From Methanocorpusculum sp. (GTDB taxonomy: Archaea > Halobacteriota > Methanomicrobia > Methanomicrobiales > Methanocorpusculaceae): 6,132 bases of DNA. Below, piece after piece: positions 1-5,512 of the stretch. The stretch is taken from NCBI GenBank assembly GCA_017622255.1, contig JAGARL010000146.1, positions 1 to 6,132 on the forward strand, read 5' to 3'. Made by a program: the position numbers and the translations under genes. How positions within the stretch are numbered: the first letter of the stretch is position 1; each line of letters opens with the position of its first letter. Below the pieces are notes generated by a model. That model worked only from the letters and a program-made list of their open reading frames with translations, did no database searches and was not told the DNA's origin.

Positions 1-522
1 ACAGCCTACGCCGCACCAACAGCACTCTATCTCCCAACCCCAAACGGCGTCACCGAAGCAGATGCCGTTTTCATCCACCCGTCCGGAATCTACATCTTCG
101 AGTGCAAACACATGACCGGTGCCGTTTCCGGAAAACTGCGCGATAGGATGTGGACGAAAACCGGAGACGGGCGCGTGCTTTCCTTCCCGAATCCGGTTCT
201 GCAGAACCGCCGGCACGCAGATGCCGCCGCCGCATTTTTTGAAACCGGACGGGAGAACTGTTTTTCCTGCATCGTATTCAACGATGCCTGCGACATCTCA
301 CGGGTAGAAACCGGAGCGGAGCGTATCTGGAAGACCGGAATGGTGCGGGAAGGTCTCGCCCCTCTCATGCAGAAGACGGTATTCTCTGCCGCAGAACTGG
401 AGCGGATAATCCGCAAGGCACAGAAAGCCGCAGCCTCCGCGGACAAATATGCAGAGATGCATGCCGCCGGAATCCGGGAAGCAAAACAGCGGAAGAAAAA
501 CGAAAAGAAAAAAGGACGGTAA
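1..522 (+). CDS. NERD domain-containing protein (nuclease-related), 5' end missing
   Basis: The reading frame is open from the first base of the window to a TAA at 520-522, giving 173 residues, so the true start lies upstream. The visible part matches the NERD domain: E19 and D21 precede a hydrophobic strand, then come GIYIFECK (residues 29-36), a tryptophan at 51, and the NPVLQNRRH motif (64-72). D21 and the E34-x-K36 pair are where catalytic residues sit in restriction-endonuclease-like folds, so a DNA-processing role is plausible, but this is inference and no activity is proven for most family members. No second domain is visible. The C-terminus is a very basic tail (KQRKKNEKKKGR) that could bind nucleic acid. 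The ATG at 112 falls inside the domain, just after the ExK motif, and is not the start. The gene converges on the dihydropteroate synthase-related gene, 6 bp away. Certain as a coding region, fairly sure of the family, unsure of function. Confidence 0.85.
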   Translation, partial: TAYAAPTALYLPTPNGVTEADAVFIHPSGIYIFECKHMTGAVSGKLRDRMWTKTGDGRVLSFPNPVLQNRRHADAAAAFFETGRENCFSCIVFNDACDISRVETGAERIWKTGMVREGLAPLMQKTVFSAAELERIIRKAQKAAASADKYAEMHAAGIREAKQRKKNEKKKGR

Positions 523-545
523 ACGGGGTTAAAACGCTCCGTCCT
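513..545 (-). terminator. Hairpin spanning two convergent stop codons, with a T-rich tract on the minus strand
   Basis: AGGACGG at 513-519 pairs perfectly with CCGTCCT at 539-545, leaving a 19-nt loop that holds the stop codons of both the left plus-strand gene and the minus-strand gene. Read on the minus strand, the hairpin is followed by a strongly T-rich run (513 down to 496), as expected of a terminator for the dihydropteroate synthase-related gene. No T tract follows on the plus side, so termination of the NERD gene is less clear. Confidence 0.5.
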
Positions 546-1956
546 GTTCAAAGCTTCTGCCGAAGCGGATGGCAAGTTCTGCTTTGTACAACTCGCGGCC
601 AAGGTATGCCGCATGGTCCAGAAGCGAGACGCCGCCTTCTGCAAGGATGGCCGCAAACACTTCCTCAGCAGTCCTGCCGCGAACTGCATGCCCGCGGCGA
701 ACGGCAACGATTTTGTCCCCATCGATTCCGATACGGAAACTGCCCTTTGGATCGTAGGTGAGGTTTTCCGGCACACCGGAGACATCAGTCACTGATTCGT
801 ACGGCGGGGCCGGCTCTTTACGCCGGCGCTTTTCCTTGATGACGAAGACATCAACGCCGGCATCCTTGGGATACGGACGGCCGCTGGACAGCTGCATCTG
901 CGATACTGCCCGGCGCATTTCTGATACCGCCCCTACGGTTTTATCCGAGTGTTCGGAGATTAACACCGCACAGCACCCGCACTCGGCGGCTGATGCCGCA
1001 AGCATGGCACAGATTCCCGGACTGTCCGCATCGATGAGCTCCACGACATTAACGCATCCCATCACCTTCGGCGCACCGAACTCCGGCAGGAATCCGGCAA
1101 GGGATTCCGTCATCCCGGAAAGCGGCGGCTGCAGGAGCGGATCGGCAAAAATCATCTCAAGTCCTGCGGCACGGGCGGCGGCAACCGATTCGGTAAGGCC
1201 GGCACCGTCACGCGGGATGATAACCGCCGCCGCACCGGCTTTTTTGACATCATCTGACAGAAGGGGAATCGTTTCTGCAGTAAGGGAAAATATCAGGTCC
1301 GCACGGAACAGAGCGGCACGGATAAGCGCCGGCGACAGGGTATCGACGGAAAGCACGCAGTCTAAATCGGCAAGTTCGGAGAAACAGCGGACGACATCGT
1401 CTTCTGTCGCATCAAAGCCGAATCCCAAATCAATACCGTCGGCACCGGAGGCAAGCGCCCGCTCTGCAGTCTCCCGCAGAGCCGCACAGCGATGTGCATC
1501 CATGATTTCGCAGAGGACCTTGATGCGTGAGCTGCCGCCGAACTTTACCCCGCGAAGAGAAAATGCAAAGTCCGCTTCCTCTTCATGGCTGACAAGACGC
1601 TTTTGTGCTTCTTTTCTGCGTTCTGCATCCAACAGAGTATCCGCCGGCTCGGATACCGAGAGCCTGCCGGAAAGAAGCAGCGGAACGGCAAGCCGCATAT
1701 CTGCCGCATGACGGGTGCCGCGGAAAACCGGAACCCCGGTTTCTTTTGCAACCGCGGAAAAATCAGCAGTGCACATACCGGATACCACAGCGGCATCACA
1801 CGGATGTTTTTCGATGAGATCTTTCAGACGTTCGGGAGTCAGGAAGGAGGCAATTTCGCCGGACACAGCAATTTCATACTCAAAATCTTTGATACCGGAT
1901 AAAGCTGCAGTCAGCGCATCTTTGGTCTGTCGTCCCGTCGGAAAGAGCACATGCAT
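529..1956 (-). CDS. Dihydropteroate synthase-related protein (archaeal, TIGR00284-like)
   Basis: This 475-residue protein resembles the archaeal dihydropteroate synthase-related family. The N-terminal part (about 1-125, beginning MHVLFPTGRQ) is a separate archaeal domain. The middle (about 140-360) is a pterin-binding TIM barrel: GADGIDLGFGF at 171-181 corresponds to the GADIIDVGGEST strand of classical enzymes, LSVDT at 202-206 to the conserved SxDT strand, and FADPLLQPP at 270-278 to the DPG region. The C-terminal part (about 395-475, ending LYKAELAIRFGRSFEQD) resembles a small domain also found alone in cyanobacteria (DUF4346-like, from memory). Classical DHPS joins a pterin to p-aminobenzoate; a related step occurs in methanopterin synthesis, but GFGFD replaces the usual GGEST, so the substrate may differ. 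No other pterin gene is in view. The ATG at 1956 is preceded by no Shine-Dalgarno sequence; a weak TATA-like CTAAAT lies about 29 bp upstream, which fits a leaderless message. Family assignment is good, exact reaction unknown. Confidence 0.88.
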   Translation of the reverse strand: MHVLFPTGRQTKDALTAALSGIKDFEYEIAVSGEIASFLTPERLKDLIEKHPCDAAVVSGMCTADFSAVAKETGVPVFRGTRHAADMRLAVPLLLSGRLSVSEPADTLLDAERRKEAQKRLVSHEEEADFAFSLRGVKFGGSSRIKVLCEIMDAHRCAALRETAERALASGADGIDLGFGFDATEDDVVRCFSELADLDCVLSVDTLSPALIRAALFRADLIFSLTAETIPLLSDDVKKAGAAAVIIPRDGAGLTESVAAARAAGLEMIFADPLLQPPLSGMTESLAGFLPEFGAPKVMGCVNVVELIDADSPGICAMLAASAAECGCCAVLISEHSDKTVGAVSEMRRAVSQMQLSSGRPYPKDAGVDVFVIKEKRRRKEPAPPYESVTDVSGVPENLTYDPKGSFRIGIDGDKIVAVRRGHAVRGRTAEEVFAAILAEGGVSLLDHAAYLGRELYKAELAIRFGRSFEQDGAF

Positions 1957-1980
1957 AGTACATTAGTAGAGGCTCTCTGA

Positions 1981-1990
1981 TGATTTAGGC
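1981..1990 (-). promoter_or_regulatory. Weak TATA-like element for the dihydropteroate synthase-related gene
   Basis: On the minus strand this reads GCCTAAATCA, centred about 29 bp before the ATG at 1956. No ribosome binding site lies between it and the start codon, so transcription may begin close to the ATG. The match to an archaeal TATA box is poor, and the call rests mainly on position. Confidence 0.3.
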
Positions 1991-2038
1991 TTTTCCCAAC
2001 TTCGTTCCCGGCTTTGGTTAGAGGTGGATTTTTCGGGG

Positions 2039-2307
2039 GGCTTTGCAGGGGCGTATTTCCTACGCGAAATCTACACGAAACCAACGCGAAAAACGCGAAA
2101 AGAGAAATATCGCGAAAAATCGGCGAAAGTCGCGAAAAGGATACATGCGTTCAAATGCTTTGGATACAGCTTGAGTACGTACGTGCGAATACTTTGAACG
2201 CGGGTAGTTTTTCGCGCCTTTCGCTGGTTTTCGTGTATTTGTTTGTTTCGCGTTTTTCGTGTGGTTTTCGCGTATTTTTCGCGTAGGAAAAACATACTTA
2301 CAAAGCC
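2039..2307. repeat. 269-bp imperfect palindrome made of CGCGAAA/CACGAAA repeats
   Basis: Two arms, 2039-2155 and 2193-2307, are reverse complements of each other over about 117 nt. Hand alignment gives roughly 75% identity with two single-base gaps. They surround a 37-nt centre. Perfect blocks include GGCTTTG (2039-2045) with CAAAGCC (2301-2307), TTTCCTACGCGAAA (2056-2069) with TTTCGCGTAGGAAA (2277-2290), and GCGTTCAAA (2147-2155) with TTTGAACGC (2193-2201). Each arm carries seven (C/T/G)xCGAAA units. The centre contains the self-complementary ACGTACGT (2177-2184) and is not notably AT-rich. The structure fills most of the 451-bp gap between two divergently transcribed genes. It could be a non-autonomous mobile element, a protein-binding or replication-related site, or a long hairpin in RNA; nothing here decides between these. 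Confidence 0.85.
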
Positions 2308-2355
2308 AAACAAAAACCCAAAAAATACTCTCGCAGACACCCCGCTCAAAAGAAG

Positions 2356-2386
2356 ATATATTTCCTGACAGGACAAACCATATATC
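2356..2386 (+). promoter_or_regulatory. Promoter region of the ACT/DUF711 operon, two TATA-box candidates
   Basis: An ATATATTT at 2356-2363, preceded by the purine-rich AAAAGAAG that suits a BRE, and an ATATAT at 2380-2385 are both credible archaeal TATA boxes. The second is centred about 26 bp before the ATG at 2408, so it would give a leaderless transcript. That agrees with the absence of any Shine-Dalgarno sequence before this start. The first would give a leader of roughly 20 nt. Confidence 0.6.
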
Positions 2387-2407
2387 ACAAAATCCTGAGC
2401 TAAACCT

Positions 2408-2680
2408 ATGGAGAAAGTAATTATCACCGTCGTCGGCCATGATACTGTCGGTATCATCGCCAAAGTCTGTACCTATCTGTCAAACAACAAAGTAAACGTC
2501 GAGGACATCTCCCAGACCATTGTACAGGGGTACTTCAACATGATGATGATTGTTGATACCAGTGCGTCTGAACTTGCATTCGGCGAGATGGTGCAGGAAC
2601 TGGAAAAAATCGGAGAAGAAATCGGCGTCATCATCCGCTGTCAGCGTGAGGAAATCTTCACCCGCATGCACCGTATCTGA
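2408..2680 (+). CDS. ACT domain-containing protein, UPF0237 family
   Basis: This 90-residue protein is essentially one ACT domain (about residues 3-78). The [17 protein letters not shown] segment (8-24) has the G-x-D-x-x-G-I pattern of ACT ligand-binding loops, followed by a helix, the strand [10 protein letters not shown] and the strand FNMMMIVDT. Its length is normal for UPF0237 proteins, which consist of a single ACT domain related to the GcvR-type regulators. ACT domains usually bind amino acids or similar small molecules and form dimers; the ligand here is unknown. It is the first gene of an operon. Its TGA at 2678-2680 is 8 bp before the ATG of the DUF711 gene, and the two families are known neighbours in other prokaryotes (for example pneumococcus, from memory). 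A likely role is sensing a ligand for, or forming a complex with, the DUF711 protein, which is inference. The start follows a TATA box at leaderless distance. Confidence 0.93.
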   Translation: MEKVIITVVGHDTVGIIAKVCTYLSNNKVNVEDISQTIVQGYFNMMMIVDTSASELAFGEMVQELEKIGEEIGVIIRCQREEIFTRMHRI

Positions 2681-2685
2681 GGGGA
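2680..2685 (+). promoter_or_regulatory. Ribosome binding site of the DUF711 gene
   Basis: The sequence AGGGGA overlaps the final base of the upstream stop codon and lies 3 bp before the ATG at 2689. It is the one clear purine-rich, Shine-Dalgarno-like site in front of a gene in this window, as expected for the internal gene of an operon, and it supports the ATG at 2689 over the later ATG at 2725. Confidence 0.5.
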
Positions 2686-2688
2686 CTC

Positions 2689-4053
2689 ATGATTAATATC
2701 TTCGAGGTCAACGAGACCAACACCATGATTCAGCAGGAGAAGCTGGATGTCAGAACGATTACGCTCGGCATCAGTCTTCTCGACTGCTGTGACACGAACT
2801 TAGACGAGCTGAACCGGAAAATCTACGAAAAGATTACCACCGTTGCAAAGGACCTCGTCAAAACCGGTGAGCAGATTGAGCTTGAGTTCGGTATTCCAAT
2901 CGTTAACAAGAGAATCTCGGTTACCCCAATTGCCTTAGTCGGCGCACAGGCATGCAAGTCCCCGGAGGACTTTGTAACTATTGCAAAGACCTTAGACCGC
3001 GCAGCAGAAGCAACCGGCGTGAACTTCCTCGGCGGATACTCTGCTCTGGTCTCCAAGGGAATGACCAAGGCGGATGAATACCTTATCCGTTCCATCCCGC
3101 AGGCATTAGCAGAGACCGAGAGAATCTGCAGTTCAGTTAACATCGGCTCCACCAAGACCGGAATTAATATGGATGCCGTCCGCTTAATGGGCGAGATTGT
3201 CAAAGAGACTGCAGAGAGAACCGCAGACCGCGACTCTCTGGGATGCGCAAAGCTTGTTGTCTTCTGCAATGCTCCAGATGACAACCCGTTCATGGCAGGC
3301 GCATTCCACGGCGTTACCGAAGGCGATGCAGTGGTCAATGTCGGCGTCAGCGGACCGGGAGTTGTCAAGCATGCATTAACCCAGGTGCACGGAGAAAACT
3401 TCGAAATCCTCTGCGAGACTGTGAAGAAAACCGCATTCAAGGTCACCCGTGTAGGACAGCTGGTAGCCCTCGAAGCGTCCGAGCGTCTCGGCGTTCCGTT
3501 CGGTATAGTTGACTTATCCCTTGCCCCGACCCCTGCTGTCGGCGACAGTGTTGCAGAAATCTTAGAGGAGATGGGCTTAGAGTCTGTCGGCGCTCCGGGA
3601 ACAACCGCGGCACTCGCACTCTTAAACGACCAGGTGAAGAAGGGAGGCGTTATGGCAAGCTCCTTTGTGGGTGGTCTTTCCGGCGCCTTTATTCCGGTCA
3701 GCGAAGACCAAGGTATGATTGATGCAGTAAACCGCGGAGCACTCACCTTAGAAAAGCTTGAGGCAATGACCTCTGTCTGTTCTGTCGGTCTCGACATGAT
3801 TGCAATCCCGGGAGATACTCCGGCTACCACCATCGCCGGAGTTATCGCTGACGAGGCAGCTATTGGAATGATTAACCAGAAGACAACGGCAGTCCGCTTA
3901 ATCCCGGTTATTGGAAAGGATGTCGGAGACACCGTTGAGTTCGGCGGTCTTTTAGGCTATGCGCCAATCCAGCCGGTAAACAAGTTCAGCTGTGCGGAGT
4001 TCGTCTCCCGCGGCGGCAGAATCCCGGCACCGATTCACAGCTTCAAAAACTAA
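2689..4053 (+). CDS. DUF711 / UPF0210 family protein (PFL-like fold)
   Basis: This 454-residue protein is full length for the DUF711 (UPF0210) family, whose members are about 450 residues and are often labelled 'PFL family' because of a pyruvate formate-lyase-like barrel. Conserved blocks include [12 protein letters not shown] (22-33), NKRISVTPI (73-81), FLGGYSALV (113-121), [14 protein letters not shown] (150-163), [14 protein letters not shown] (195-208), [11 protein letters not shown] (280-290), [20 protein letters not shown] (301-320) and [14 protein letters not shown] (364-377). The many Gly, Asp and Asn clusters look like an enzyme active site, but no reaction is established to my knowledge. 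I see no glycyl-radical motif near the C-terminus, so pyruvate formate-lyase activity itself is unlikely. There is no signal peptide, so it should be cytosolic. It is the second gene of an operon with the ACT-domain protein, the usual partner of this family. A T-rich terminator follows directly. Confidence 0.95.
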   Translation: MINIFEVNETNTMIQQEKLDVRTITLGISLLDCCDTNLDELNRKIYEKITTVAKDLVKTGEQIELEFGIPIVNKRISVTPIALVGAQACKSPEDFVTIAKTLDRAAEATGVNFLGGYSALVSKGMTKADEYLIRSIPQALAETERICSSVNIGSTKTGINMDAVRLMGEIVKETAERTADRDSLGCAKLVVFCNAPDDNPFMAGAFHGVTEGDAVVNVGVSGPGVVKHALTQVHGENFEILCETVKKTAFKVTRVGQLVALEASERLGVPFGIVDLSLAPTPAVGDSVAEILEEMGLESVGAPGTTAALALLNDQVKKGGVMASSFVGGLSGAFIPVSEDQGMIDAVNRGALTLEKLEAMTSVCSVGLDMIAIPGDTPATTIAGVIADEAAIGMINQKTTAVRLIPVIGKDVGDTVEFGGLLGYAPIQPVNKFSCAEFVSRGGRIPAPIHSFKN

Positions 4054-4056
4054 ATC

Positions 4057-4078
4057 CCTTTTTTACTTTTTTTGTTTT
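4057..4078 (+). terminator. T-rich archaeal terminator after the DUF711 gene
   Basis: Directly after the stop codon at 4051-4053 come three T runs: six at 4059-4064, seven at 4067-4073 and four at 4075-4078. Such T tracts terminate archaeal RNA polymerase without needing a hairpin. A weak stem (GAGAA 4085-4089 with TTCTC 4095-4099, flanked by TTGAT 4077-4081 and ATCAA 4103-4107) follows and could assist. Confidence 0.7.
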
Positions 4079-4130
4079 GATACAGAGAACGTTTTTCTCA
4101 GAATCAATCAGCAGTCAAAAACAAATCCTG

Positions 4131-4138
4131 AAAAAAAA
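4131..4138 (-). terminator. T8 terminator of the larger lipoprotein gene
   Basis: Eight consecutive A bases on the plus strand give a T8 run on the minus strand, 10 bp beyond the stop codon (4149-4151) of the minus-strand lipoprotein gene. Together with the opposing T runs at 4057-4078, it separates two convergent transcription units. Confidence 0.6.
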
Positions 4139-4148
4139 GAAGGGGAGT

Positions 4149-4979
4149 TTATACTCTGACCAGGATGTCGCCGTACTCAGTATCTTTGAGCGTTCCGTCA
4201 TCCTGTAAGACAACAGTGTAGAGGTAGACATCCTGCAGAATTCCGCCGGTTCCGTCAGAATTCTCCACATAGCAATAGTCGTAGATTGTCTTCACATCGT
4301 TTGGATACTCATTGTAGATGGTACGAACACACATTCCATCATCACGGAATTCGTAGGTTGTAAGCGTATCGCCAAGCTGCGGGGTTTCTACCCAGATGCC
4401 GTCAACGTTTTCAAAGACTTCCGGTTTTTTGACGAACTCAGTAGTCATCGTTCCATCCTCAAGGAATGTGTAGCCGGTAATGTAGCGAATCTGAATCTGG
4501 CGGTCAGCGATATACTCCCAGACAAAGTCAGAGGTTTCTTCCAGTTCTCCTTCCAGATAGTACTTTTCCAGACCGAACCCGTCCTCAGCGAACTCATAGG
4601 TTGCGTATCCGTCGTCTTCGACAATATTCTGCACCCAGATGCCGTCTTTGAGGGTGTATTCTCTGTCATAGATATCAGTCATTGTCTTTTCATCTGCAGA
4701 GATGGTAAAGAGAATGACCTCTTCATATTCGTAAGTGTTGTCTCCAATGCTCTTCCAGAAGATGGGATAGAAGTATACCTCATCCTGGTCGGAGAAGGAA
4801 TAATAATTTAACCCGATGCCGTCTTCGGCAAAGGTCAGGTTGTAGGTAACAGTGCCGTCATTATAGGGAAGCGGTTCAACAAGTTCCCATGTTCCAAGAA
4901 CCGGGTCTGCCGAAGAGATACAGCCAGCGGTCAGAATGACTGCAGCTGTTAACAGCAGGATGCCTGCAATTTTCTTCAT
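4149..4979 (-). CDS. Predicted lipoprotein with three internal repeats of about 81 residues
   Basis: This is a 276-residue secreted protein of unknown function. Residues 1-20 form a lipoprotein signal: two lysines, a hydrophobic stretch and LTAGC, with C20 as the lipid-modified residue, so the mature protein should be anchored on the outer face of the membrane. The rest consists of three similar units. Markers recur at a fixed interval: FAEDG at 50-54, FAEDG at 130-134 and FRDDG at 211-215; KDGIWV at 111-116 and VDGIWV at 192-197; and DILV at 271-274 at the matching place in the third unit. The leading GTWELVE (29-35) and the aromatic, acidic beta-rich units recall lipocalin-like surface proteins, but that is a loose resemblance. 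The mature part is very acidic. It has its own TATA box and a T8 terminator, so it is probably a single-gene unit. The smaller lipoprotein gene upstream shows no clear homology to it. Confidence 0.88.
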   Translation of the reverse strand: MKKIAGILLLTAAVILTAGCISSADPVLGTWELVEPLPYNDGTVTYNLTFAEDGIGLNYYSFSDQDEVYFYPIFWKSIGDNTYEYEEVILFTISADEKTMTDIYDREYTLKDGIWVQNIVEDDGYATYEFAEDGFGLEKYYLEGELEETSDFVWEYIADRQIQIRYITGYTFLEDGTMTTEFVKKPEVFENVDGIWVETPQLGDTLTTYEFRDDGMCVRTIYNEYPNDVKTIYDYCYVENSDGTGGILQDVYLYTVVLQDDGTLKDTEYGDILVRV

Positions 4980-5000
4980 GCAAGCAAATTCACAGTGAGT

Positions 5001-5013
5001 ATTAATAAATATT
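5001..5013 (-). promoter_or_regulatory. TATA box of the larger lipoprotein gene
   Basis: On the minus strand this reads AATATTTATTAAT; the core TTTATTAA is centred about 26 bp before the ATG at 4979. That is the normal distance from TATA box to transcription start, so the message is probably leaderless. No convincing Shine-Dalgarno sequence precedes the ATG. Confidence 0.65.
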
Positions 5014-5017
5014 GCGG

Positions 5018-5024
5018 AAAAAAA
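5018..5024 (-). terminator. T7 terminator of the smaller lipoprotein gene
   Basis: Seven A bases on the plus strand give a T7 run on the minus strand, 14 bp past the TAG (5039-5041) of the smaller lipoprotein gene. It lies just upstream of the TATA box of the next gene and argues for separate transcription of the two lipoprotein genes. Confidence 0.5.
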
Positions 5025-5038
5025 GAGAGCGGTATCTC

Positions 5039-5443
5039 CTATACCTTTGGACCGGAGGATAATGCCGCATCAACCAACTCATCAATGAATTTCCGGTCAA
5101 ACTCACCATCTCCTGCATAGTGGAAATATCCGTCATACGCAATCCAATTATGGCTGGAAATCTCCAATGACGCAATCAGAATTCCTGCTTCATCGTAGAA
5201 CCTCAGCGTATAGTCAAGAGCGGTTGGTTCATTGTATTCCATTTTCACGAGTTCTAAGGAACGCAGGTTATCGCAAATGTGGTTGATATCCAAATCCCCG
5301 GTGATAACAACGGTCTCTTTCGTCCCGCCGGTAATGATTTCGATTTTGGAGACAGAAGGCTCTGCAGTATCAGTGAAGATACAACCCGCAGAGAGTATAC
5401 ACAGTACTGTAAGCACTCCTGGAAGAATCACCCGAAATCTCAT
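5039..5443 (-). CDS. Small predicted lipoprotein, unknown function
   Basis: This is a 134-residue protein that I do not recognise beyond its export signal. Residues 1-21 (two arginines, a hydrophobic core, then LSAGC) form a lipoprotein signal with C21 as the modified cysteine. The mature part of about 113 residues has alternating beta strands (KIEIITGG, TVVITGD, LDYTLRFYDEAGILIASLEIS), a tyrosine-rich turn (AYDGYFHYAGDGEF) and a C-terminal helix (FIDELVDAALS). This pattern is common in small extracellular lipoproteins of methanogens and clostridia, but that does not give a function. The ATG at 5443 begins directly with the signal peptide. A TATA-like CTATTTTTATT lies about 27 bp upstream and no ribosome binding site is present, which again suggests a leaderless message. 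It could be functionally linked to the larger lipoprotein next to it, but the sequence does not show this. Confidence 0.82.
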   Translation of the reverse strand: MRFRVILPGVLTVLCILSAGCIFTDTAEPSVSKIEIITGGTKETVVITGDLDINHICDNLRSLELVKMEYNEPTALDYTLRFYDEAGILIASLEISSHNWIAYDGYFHYAGDGEFDRKFIDELVDAALSSGPKV

Positions 5444-5465
5444 ACGGAATTCTATGGATTATCAG

Positions 5466-5476
5466 AATAAAAATAG
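5466..5476 (-). promoter_or_regulatory. TATA-like box of the smaller lipoprotein gene
   Basis: On the minus strand this reads CTATTTTTATT, preceded by CACAAA as a possible BRE, and is centred about 27 bp before the ATG at 5443. Its T run could also serve as part of the terminator of the upstream ABCE1 gene. Confidence 0.5.
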
Positions 5477-5489
5477 TTTGTGGGAATCT

Positions 5490-5508
5490 GAGTGAGGATT
5501 GCTCACTC
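5490..5508 (-). terminator. Perfect 7-bp hairpin just after the ABCE1 stop codon
   Basis: GAGTGAG at 5490-5496 pairs with CTCACTC at 5502-5508 around a 5-nt loop. It starts 4 bp beyond the ABCE1 stop codon (5513-5515) on the minus strand. The nearest T run is about 14 bp further on, too far for a classic intrinsic terminator, so it may instead protect the mRNA 3' end. As it lies upstream of the smaller lipoprotein promoter, an operator role is also possible. Confidence 0.4.
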
Positions 5509-5512
5509 GTAT

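Noticed and set aside
758..1711. 317-codon plus-strand open frame opposite the dihydropteroate synthase-related gene
   Set aside because: Its product is Ser/Arg/Ala-rich without a recognisable domain, and the minus-strand protein shows clear family motifs through the same stretch. It is an antisense shadow.
2039..2307. CRISPR array
   Set aside because: The repeated unit is only about 7 nt, steps are 9-17 bp, the two halves are inverted to each other, and there are no spacers or cas genes.
2039..2307. Definite replication origin
   Set aside because: The inverted repeats are suggestive, but there is no orc1/cdc6 gene in view, no AT-rich unwinding region in the centre and no recognised ORB motif. 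It is kept only as one hypothesis in the findings.
2039..2307. Insertion sequence or MITE as a firm call
   Set aside because: There is no transposase, and I could not find a convincing short direct duplication just outside the outer GGCTTTG/CAAAGCC ends.
2014..2463. Open frames on both strands through the repeat region (2014-2286 plus; 2060-2440 and 2071-2463 minus)
   Set aside because: Their products are repetitive Lys/Arg/Asn- or Phe/Arg-rich strings created by the CGCGAAA repeats, and the minus-strand ones run into the promoter and start of the ACT gene. No domain is recognisable.
2823..3932. 369-codon minus-strand open frame opposite the DUF711 gene
   Set aside because: The plus strand encodes a full-length conserved DUF711 protein here; the reverse product is a Ser/Thr/Pro-rich shadow.
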